NCBI GenBank assembly: GCA_040753915.1
Contig: JBFMDN010000005.1
Span: 62,001-126,000 of the forward strand
DNA length: 64,000 bases
Source: JBFMDN01 sp040753915
GTDB taxonomy: Bacteria > Desulfobacterota > Desulfomonilia > Desulfomonilales > Desulfomonilaceae
Direction of reading: 5' to 3'
Shown here: piece after piece, positions 59,263 to 64,000 of the stretch
Layout: each line of letters opens with the position of its first letter
Numbering within the stretch: the first letter of the stretch is position 1
Program-made: the position numbers and the translations under genes
Notes under the pieces: model-generated
The model's input: the letters and a program-made list of their open reading frames with translations, nothing else
What the model was told of the DNA's origin: nothing
Databases searched by the model: none

Positions 59263-59517
59263 TCACGGATTTCCTTCAGGCGCCATGAAGGCGGGAAGAT
59301 GGCTTATCCTGACCTGTCCCTGGATCTCCTGTAAGAAGCTCCTACCTTCCCGGGTTATGTGCACCACTGCCTCGAGGTCGACCAGGACATGCATCCCAGC
59401 CCCCAGGTGTCGATCGCAGACATCCTTGAGGATAGGCACCGCGGTCTGATCCAACACTCCACTTACATAAACTGAAATAGTCCCGTTATCCAAGATTTTC
59501 TCTCTGACAAGAATCAC
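59263..59517 (-). CDS. STAS-domain protein (anti-sigma antagonist-like)
   Basis: An 84-residue single STAS domain: VREKILDNGTISVYVSGVL, then AGMHVLVDLEAVVHITREG. The place of the phospho-Ser (DSSG in SpoIIAA) reads TREG, so if it is phosphorylated it would be on Thr. The frame runs back to 59694, but that part is Cys/Pro/Arg-rich; the GTG at 59517 with AGGGAGGG ahead gives an exact domain. It precedes fadJ on the same strand by 156 bases and lies behind sigma-54 promoter P6. Confidence 0.65.
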   Translation of the reverse strand: MILVREKILDNGTISVYVSGVLDQTAVPILKDVCDRHLGAGMHVLVDLEAVVHITREGRSFLQEIQGQVRISHLPAFMAPEGNP

Positions 59518-59704
59518 GGACCGCCCTCCCTGGCTTCCCGGACCTTCGACAGGGTCGCGAGAAACGGCTCTCGGACACCCGTGCTGACCTGCGCCCCTGC
59601 GGATTGTTACGACGGTGCCGCATGTGCCCATCCGGGGACAGGCGTGGCCTTTTCCGCGCACGGAGTGCGAAGGAACATGCGGACATTCCAGCAACCATTT
59701 GGTA

Positions 59705-59719
59705 GCAAGGAGCGTGCCG
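59705..59719 (-). promoter_or_regulatory. sigma-54 promoter P6
   Basis: Minus strand: CGGCACGCTCCTTGC followed by TA. GG at 59718-59717 and GC at 59706-59705 with 10 nt between; only the first base differs from TGGCAC-N5-TTGC. The start is expected near 59693, reading into the STAS gene and fadJ. Confidence 0.7.
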
Positions 59720-59793
59720 CGCCAGAAGCGAGGCTATTGACCTAAGATCAGTATCCTTTTCCTTCTGAACTTCCTGGTGAGAAGACGACTGTG

Positions 59794-59806
59794 CACAACA
59801 TGTTGT
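59794..59806. promoter_or_regulatory. activator motif copy, CACAACATGTTGT
   Basis: Contains the perfect 12-bp palindrome ACAACATGTTGT (59795-59806). It ends 75 bp from the -24 GG of P6. It differs by one base from CACAACATATTG at 49855-49866. Confidence 0.65.
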
Positions 59807-60008
59807 TCACGGTCGCTTGACACTCCGCACAGCGTCTCCCAATTGGCGTTTGCTTCCTGGGGGTTCCCGCGCGCTCGGATGGCTGGTCATAGACGACGAA
59901 GGGAGAATCTGTTCCAACGCGCCCTGACTGCTCCCACAATCTCTTATGGGAAAGGAGACGTGTGGGGCGGATGTCCAGCAGTTGTCGCATCATCCGTTGA
60001 GAGGCTTG

Positions 60009-60020
60009 CACGACATGTTG
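60009..60020. promoter_or_regulatory. activator motif copy, CACGACATGTTG
   Basis: One base different from the copy at 59794. It ends 76 bp before the -24 GG of P5, the same geometry as at the other two promoters. Confidence 0.6.
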
Positions 60021-60095
60021 TCCCAGAGGAAATATCAGAGCCAATCCGGAGACGAGCGTCCATGTGATTTAAGTTACTTACAAGAATGGAACCCA

Positions 60096-60110
60096 CGGCA
60101 CATTAATTGC
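60096..60110 (+). promoter_or_regulatory. sigma-54 promoter P5 of the third Liv operon
   Basis: CGGCACATTAATTGC followed by TT; GG at 60097-60098 and GC at 60109-60110 with 10 nt between. Only the first base differs from consensus. The start is expected near 60122, giving a leader of about 130 nt to the livM gene. Confidence 0.7.
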
Positions 60111-60254
60111 TTGACGATTTCTCGGAGGAAAAGCATTATCCATGCAAGACACCCCTGGACCGACAGCGCTGACTGCCCGGCCATCTTTCAAGGAACGTAT
60201 CACGAAAGACTGTTTTTTGAGCCCGGGGTACCGTTAGCCATTGCAGGTGCTGCC

Positions 60255-61304
60255 ATGGACATGAAGAGGGACTATTACGAGGATGTCGAGCTGTTCAGGT
60301 CAAAGACCGTCCTGGCAGCTACCATCCTGTTTTTTGGAGCTCTCGTCGCGTTTCCTTTTTTCGTTGGGGGCTATACCCTCTACGTTGTTAACCTCATAGC
60401 TATTCACGCTATTGTAGCAATCGGGCTCAATATTCTCGTCGGATACACAGGACAGATATCGCTCGGCCACGCCGGTTTCTTTGCGATTGGCGCATACTCG
60501 TGCGTGCTCCTCATGGTAAAGGCTGGCTTCCCTTTCGTGGTCGCGTTGCCTGCGGCCGGCTTTATATCTGCCCTGTTCGGGTTTCTCCTCGGCCTGCCAT
60601 CCCTTCGCCTCGAAGGGCCTTATCTGGCAATAGCAACTCTCGGATTCGGCATGGCAGTTACCCAGATCATCAGCCATTCCGAGTTCACTGGTGGACACAT
60701 GGGGCTTGAGGCCCCCCCTTTGGCCATCGGCTCGTATGTCGTCGATACGGACGTTGGTAGATACGCGATCATCATCCTCACAGCCATCTTGTTGACAATT
60801 GCAGCCATCAACCTCTTGAAGACCCGCGTCGGCAGGGCGTTTGTGGCAATCAGGGACAGTGAGATAGCAGCAGAGGCCATGGGGATCAACCTGAGCTGGT
60901 ATAAGACGCTGTCTTTTGCAGTGAGCGCCTTTTACACCGGTATTGCGGGGGGACTCATGGCTTTTGCTCTCCAGCACGTCAGCGCTGGCTCCTTTAACCT
61001 GATCCTTTCCATCACCTTTCTCGCCATGGTAATCGTGGGAGGGCTCGGCTCAGTCATGGGGTCGATTCTCGGCGCTGCACTGCTTACGTATCTGCAGATC
61101 AAGCTTCAGGTAATCCAGGAAGTCCCTGTGATTGGGGCGCTTCTCATGGAAGTGTCCAAGCGGTACTTTTCGCCCGAGGGCCTCCCGAACATCCAGAGCA
61201 TTGTTTTCGGAGCGATCATGATCGCCATTGTCATTTTCGAGCCCTTGGGGATGAACGGCATTTACTTAAGAATGAAGAGATATTGGAAGAGTTGGCCATT
61301 TTGA
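60255..61304 (+). CDS. livM: Liv-type ABC permease, LivM subunit
   Basis: A 349-residue membrane permease: about ten hydrophobic segments, GLNILVGYTGQISLGHAGFF and GGLGSVMGSILGA. It resembles the LivM at 39925, including the RYWKSWPF end. The frame is open to 59946, but that part would cross the sigma-54 promoter, so the ATG at 60255 is used (one at 60261 is also possible). It is unusual in coming before livH; ten bases separate them. Confidence 0.88.
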   Translation: MDMKRDYYEDVELFRSKTVLAATILFFGALVAFPFFVGGYTLYVVNLIAIHAIVAIGLNILVGYTGQISLGHAGFFAIGAYSCVLLMVKAGFPFVVALPAAGFISALFGFLLGLPSLRLEGPYLAIATLGFGMAVTQIISHSEFTGGHMGLEAPPLAIGSYVVDTDVGRYAIIILTAILLTIAAINLLKTRVGRAFVAIRDSEIAAEAMGINLSWYKTLSFAVSAFYTGIAGGLMAFALQHVSAGSFNLILSITFLAMVIVGGLGSVMGSILGAALLTYLQIKLQVIQEVPVIGALLMEVSKRYFSPEGLPNIQSIVFGAIMIAIVIFEPLGMNGIYLRMKRYWKSWPF

Positions 61305-61314
61305 GAGGAGCAGG

Positions 61315-62193
61315 ATGAGTCTTGTCGGCGATCTCATTATAGGGGGTTTGTCTATCGGAGCCTGTTATGCGCTCGTGGCTCTGGCCATGGTCATCATCTA
61401 CAAGACGTCCGAGGTTCCCAACTTTGCACAGGGGGAAATGGCCATGATCTCAACGTTCGTGGCCTACACCATGATGGAGAGTTACGGCCTTGGGTTTTGG
61501 ACGTCTGGGGCTTTGACATTGCTATTTGCCCTCGGGCTGGGAGCAGTGCTGGAAATTTCCTTTCTTAGGCCAGCCAAGAATCCCACGATATTGAGCTTGA
61601 TCGTCATCACTCTTGGAGCGGAGATGATTCTGTACGGATTGGCTGGCTGGCGTTGGGGAGCCATGCAGCTTCCGTTTGCCGTGCCATTCTCCGAATACAG
61701 CGGGATTTCCCCCGGCGGCGTCATGATTACCGAGATGAACATGTGGACTTTTGCGGTCAGCATCGTGCTCATGGCCTTTCTCTTCCTCTTTTTCCGATTC
61801 ACAACTCTGGGAACGGCCATGAAAGCGGTTCAGCAGAATCCGTTTGCCGCCAAGGCCATGGGAATCCCTACTCGGAGAATCCTGACATTCACCTGGGCAC
61901 TGAGCTCCGTAACCGGCGCTGTGGCCGGAATGCTCATCGCTCCCGTGTCCACGCTCGATCCGAACATGATGCTCGACCCCATGCTCAAGGGATTTGCCGC
62001 AGCGGTGCTCGGTGGTATGACGAGCCTGCCTGGCGCGGCGATCGGCGGGTATCTCCTGGGTCTTATAGAGAATTTCTTCGGCGGATACGTATCGCTCGAG
62101 TTCAAGTCGGTCGTGGCCTTCGGGGTCATCGTAGTGATTCTCTGTGTCCGGCCGTCTGGACTCTTCGTGAGGCATTACGTGAAAAAGGTGTGA
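61315..62193 (+). CDS. livH: Liv-type ABC permease, LivH subunit
   Basis: A 292-residue membrane permease with ACYALVALAMVIIYKTSEVP and NFAQGEMAMISTF at the N-terminus (Gln for the usual His in FAHGE) and GGMTSLPGAAIGG as coupling loop. GAGGAG precedes the ATG. It pairs with the LivM ten bases upstream. Confidence 0.9.
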   Translation: MSLVGDLIIGGLSIGACYALVALAMVIIYKTSEVPNFAQGEMAMISTFVAYTMMESYGLGFWTSGALTLLFALGLGAVLEISFLRPAKNPTILSLIVITLGAEMILYGLAGWRWGAMQLPFAVPFSEYSGISPGGVMITEMNMWTFAVSIVLMAFLFLFFRFTTLGTAMKAVQQNPFAAKAMGIPTRRILTFTWALSSVTGAVAGMLIAPVSTLDPNMMLDPMLKGFAAAVLGGMTSLPGAAIGGYLLGLIENFFGGYVSLEFKSVVAFGVIVVILCVRPSGLFVRHYVKKV

Positions 62194-62245
62194 CGGCGTC
62201 CGTTTCATCGTTCGCAACAACTTGACCGGAACAAGGAGGAGAAGG

Positions 62246-63436
62246 ATGAAGAAGGGATCGTTGTGGGTAGTCACGATGCTCTGCGTACTGGCTGTACTGG
62301 GTATGGCCTCGGTAACCGTGGCTGCGGACAAAGTTCGAGGAGTCACCGACACGGAGATTCTCATCGGCCAGTGGGGACCGCAGACCGGACCGGCGGCTCT
62401 CTGGGGAGCAGTCGGGAGGGCTACCGGTGTTTACTTCCAGATGATAAACGACCAGGGAGGAATCCACGGCAGGAAGATCAAGTACTTTCTGCGAGACGAC
62501 GCTTATCAACCTGCAAAGACCAAGGCTATTGCCAAGGAGCTCGTTGAAGACGTCGGCGTATTCGCCATGGTCGGCGGCGTCGGCACATCCTGCGGAATGG
62601 CCGTGCGGGACTACTTGACGAAGGAAAACAACGTTCCATGGGTCAGCCCGGCCAGCGGTTCCTCTCACTGGACCCAGCCCTTCAACACCTTCATCTTCTC
62701 AACCTTCCCCCAGTACTTCGAAGAATCGTACGTTCTGACGCAGTACGCTGTAGAGAAGATGGGGAAGAAGAAGATAGCCTTCTTCTATCAGAACGATGAT
62801 TATGGCAAAGAGGGCCTTGATGGGGCGAAGAAGTACATGAGCGACGCTGGAATGCAACTGGTCGCTGAAGTCCCTGTAGAAGTGACAGACACAGATCTCA
62901 AAACTCACGCGCTGAAGCTTAAAGAATCGGGCGCGGAAGTCGTCATCCTGTGGGTCCTTCCTAAGCACGGAGCTATGATCCTGGGGGTCAGCAAAGCTAT
63001 CGGGTTCGATCCTCAGTTCATTGCGGCTTCCACCCTATCCGATCCGGATCTTATGTTCACGGTGACGAAGGGCCTCTGGAAGGGAGTCATGTACGGAAAC
63101 TTTGTCAACATGGACAGCCCGCTGGTCAAGAAGTATCTCGAAGCACAGAAGAAATATGCTCCCAACGAAAAGTACACCGGCTTGTTCTACCTGGCAGGGT
63201 TCTATTTTGCAGAGCCTCTCGTGAAAGGGCTGGAATTGGCCGGCAAAGACTTGACTCCGGAAAAGTTCGTCAAAGCGATGGAGCAGATAAAGGACTGGAA
63301 CGACTGGCTGGGATATGGGTGCACCTTTACCCCGACCGATCATCAAGGCGTCAAGTCCGTGTACATCGAGCAATGCGGGGACAATGGGGCACGGGTCAAG
63401 GTGTCCGATTGGCTTGTCTATAAGCCCAAGAAATAG
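62246..63436 (+). CDS. Liv-type ABC transporter substrate-binding protein
   Basis: A 396-residue periplasmic binding protein with signal peptide (MKKGSLW, hydrophobic core, cut near TVAA-DK at about 28). The mature protein starts KVRGVTDTEILIGQWGPQTG, close to the binding protein at 38606. AAGGAGGAG lies ahead of the ATG at 62246. Like the transporter at 38606-45341 it probably serves acyl or aromatic carboxylates rather than amino acids, because of its shared promoter motif with the catabolic run. Confidence 0.88.
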   Translation: MKKGSLWVVTMLCVLAVLGMASVTVAADKVRGVTDTEILIGQWGPQTGPAALWGAVGRATGVYFQMINDQGGIHGRKIKYFLRDDAYQPAKTKAIAKELVEDVGVFAMVGGVGTSCGMAVRDYLTKENNVPWVSPASGSSHWTQPFNTFIFSTFPQYFEESYVLTQYAVEKMGKKKIAFFYQNDDYGKEGLDGAKKYMSDAGMQLVAEVPVEVTDTDLKTHALKLKESGAEVVILWVLPKHGAMILGVSKAIGFDPQFIAASTLSDPDLMFTVTKGLWKGVMYGNFVNMDSPLVKKYLEAQKKYAPNEKYTGLFYLAGFYFAEPLVKGLELAGKDLTPEKFVKAMEQIKDWNDWLGYGCTFTPTDHQGVKSVYIEQCGDNGARVKVSDWLVYKPKK

Positions 63437-63762
63437 ATCGGAAGCAGACAGAGGCAGACCACCTCTTGATGTGCGGTGTGCGGAACAGGACATTCCGGAG
63501 CACCGCACGTGCTGCTCGGTAAGCCAAGAGCTTCGCGGAGCTCGGGTAGGTTCCGAGAGTGAACAACGGTACCGGGCCCGTTCGTCCAGCGTCGTAGATG
63601 GTCAAAGAAGCCTGCGGACAGAGGCATCCGCTCCCTTTCCATATGGGATCTGGAGGAGACCGAGGATGACCGCTTCACGCTGATGAGCGGTGAGTGGTCG
63701 TCCTTGTCCTGGGGGCTCCCCGGCTGTGGTCTTCTCCATGAGATCCCCGCGTTTGAGTTGTC
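63437..63762. other. spacer inside the third Liv operon
   Basis: 326 bases with no supported gene and no clear promoter or terminator. It is long for a spacer between a binding-protein gene and an ATPase gene; the short frames present lack family features. Confidence 0.45.
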
Positions 63763-64000
63763 ATGGCATTACTTTCCGTTAAGGACATGGAGATATCATT
63801 CGGCGGCCTGAGGGCTCTCAACAGGGTCTCATTCGACGTGGAAGAGGGCTGCATCTTTTCCATCATCGGCCCCAACGGCGCCGGCAAGACGACAATATTC
63901 AACTGTATCACAGGAATCTACCGCCCTACGGGCGGGACCATTCTGTTTAAGGGCCAGGAGATGGTGGGGAAGAGGCCGCACCAGGCCGCACGCATGGGAA
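63763..64000 (+). CDS. livG: Liv-type ABC ATPase, LivG subunit (cut by window end)
   Basis: The first 79 residues of an ATPase: MALLSVKDMEISFGGLRALN, then Walker A IGPNGAGKTT at about 36-45, and GKRPHQAARMG, the LivG-type segment that follows. The rest lies beyond the window; a livF gene is expected next. The ribosome site is weak. Confidence 0.88.
   Translation, partial: MALLSVKDMEISFGGLRALNRVSFDVEEGCIFSIIGPNGAGKTTIFNCITGIYRPTGGTILFKGQEMVGKRPHQAARMG

Larger units (their letters stand above)
59518..60254. other. divergent control region between STAS-fadJ and the third Liv operon
   Basis: No gene is supported in these 737 bases. It holds a near-consensus sigma-54 promoter on each strand (59705-59719 minus and 60096-60110 plus) and one activator-motif copy 75-76 bp upstream of each (59794-59805 and 60009-60020). 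Confidence 0.7.

Noticed and set aside
61522..62364. 280-residue minus-strand frame
   Set aside because: His/Arg/Glu-rich antisense of livH and the binding-protein signal region; no domain.

Overview
The window reads as chromosomal DNA of an anaerobic, probably sulfate-reducing or syntrophic bacterium of the Desulfobacterota (Desulfomonile/Syntrophobacteria-like). This is an inference from gene content: many acyl-CoA enzymes, several branched-chain-amino-acid-type (Liv) ABC transporters, a corrinoid methyltransferase cluster with its RACo-type activator and a DUF1638 partner, and heavy use of sigma-54 regulators. There is no rRNA or tRNA to place it more exactly. I found no tRNA, rRNA, CRISPR array, integrase or transposase.

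Layout. 1-3.4 kb: small genes (glutaredoxin, GNAT-like protein, a membrane protein with two copies of an unnamed repeat domain, an ankyrin protein), with two near-consensus sigma-54 promoters, one of which runs into an intrinsic terminator after about 80 nt (candidate small RNA). 3.8-14.2 kb: histidine kinase plus NtrC-type regulator, then a sigma-54 promoter, an orphan Fis-type HTH protein, a complete Liv transporter (SBP-H-M-G-F) and an acyl-CoA ligase. 14.7-22.8 kb: corrinoid/pterin methyltransferase system (pterin methyltransferase, two corrinoid proteins, UroD-like methyltransferase, MFS importer, GntR regulator, ASKHA ferredoxin reactivator, DUF1638), resembling methoxyl O-demethylation systems. 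23.3-24.5 kb: CBS-ACT protein and a second repeat-domain protein.

24.8-49.6 kb: a co-directional minus-strand run of 22 genes: three thiolase-fold proteins, an HMG-CoA-synthase-like/DUF35 fusion, a free DUF35 protein, three acyl-CoA ligases, MaoC hydratase, acyl-CoA dehydrogenase, FabK/NMO-like flavoprotein, two CrtI-like FAD oxidoreductases, a dicluster ferredoxin, a second Liv transporter with an embedded CoA ligase, an SDR, and a 4-hydroxybutyryl-CoA dehydratase/4-HPA hydroxylase-family protein. It looks like a CoA-dependent pathway for taking up and degrading an unidentified carboxylic acid. It is preceded by a sigma-54 promoter and faced by a 1038-residue sigma-54 activator (50.0-53.2 kb).

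53.2-57 kb: intergenic repeats, a GT-C-like membrane protein, a MITE-like inverted repeat and a third repeat-domain membrane protein. 57.1-64 kb: a FadJ-like multifunctional beta-oxidation enzyme and a STAS protein on the minus strand, diverging from a third Liv transporter (M-H-SBP-G, cut by the window end).

The most notable regulatory signal is a 12-bp motif, CACRACATRTTG, lying 75, 76 and 77 bp upstream of three separate sigma-54 promoters: the 25-kb catabolic run, the STAS-fadJ pair and the third Liv operon. The simplest reading is one regulon controlled by the activator at 50037. The most notable protein-level signals are two thiolase-superfamily proteins associated with DUF35 domains that lack the usual nucleophilic cysteine, and five copies of a roughly 47-residue repeat domain in three otherwise unrelated proteins.
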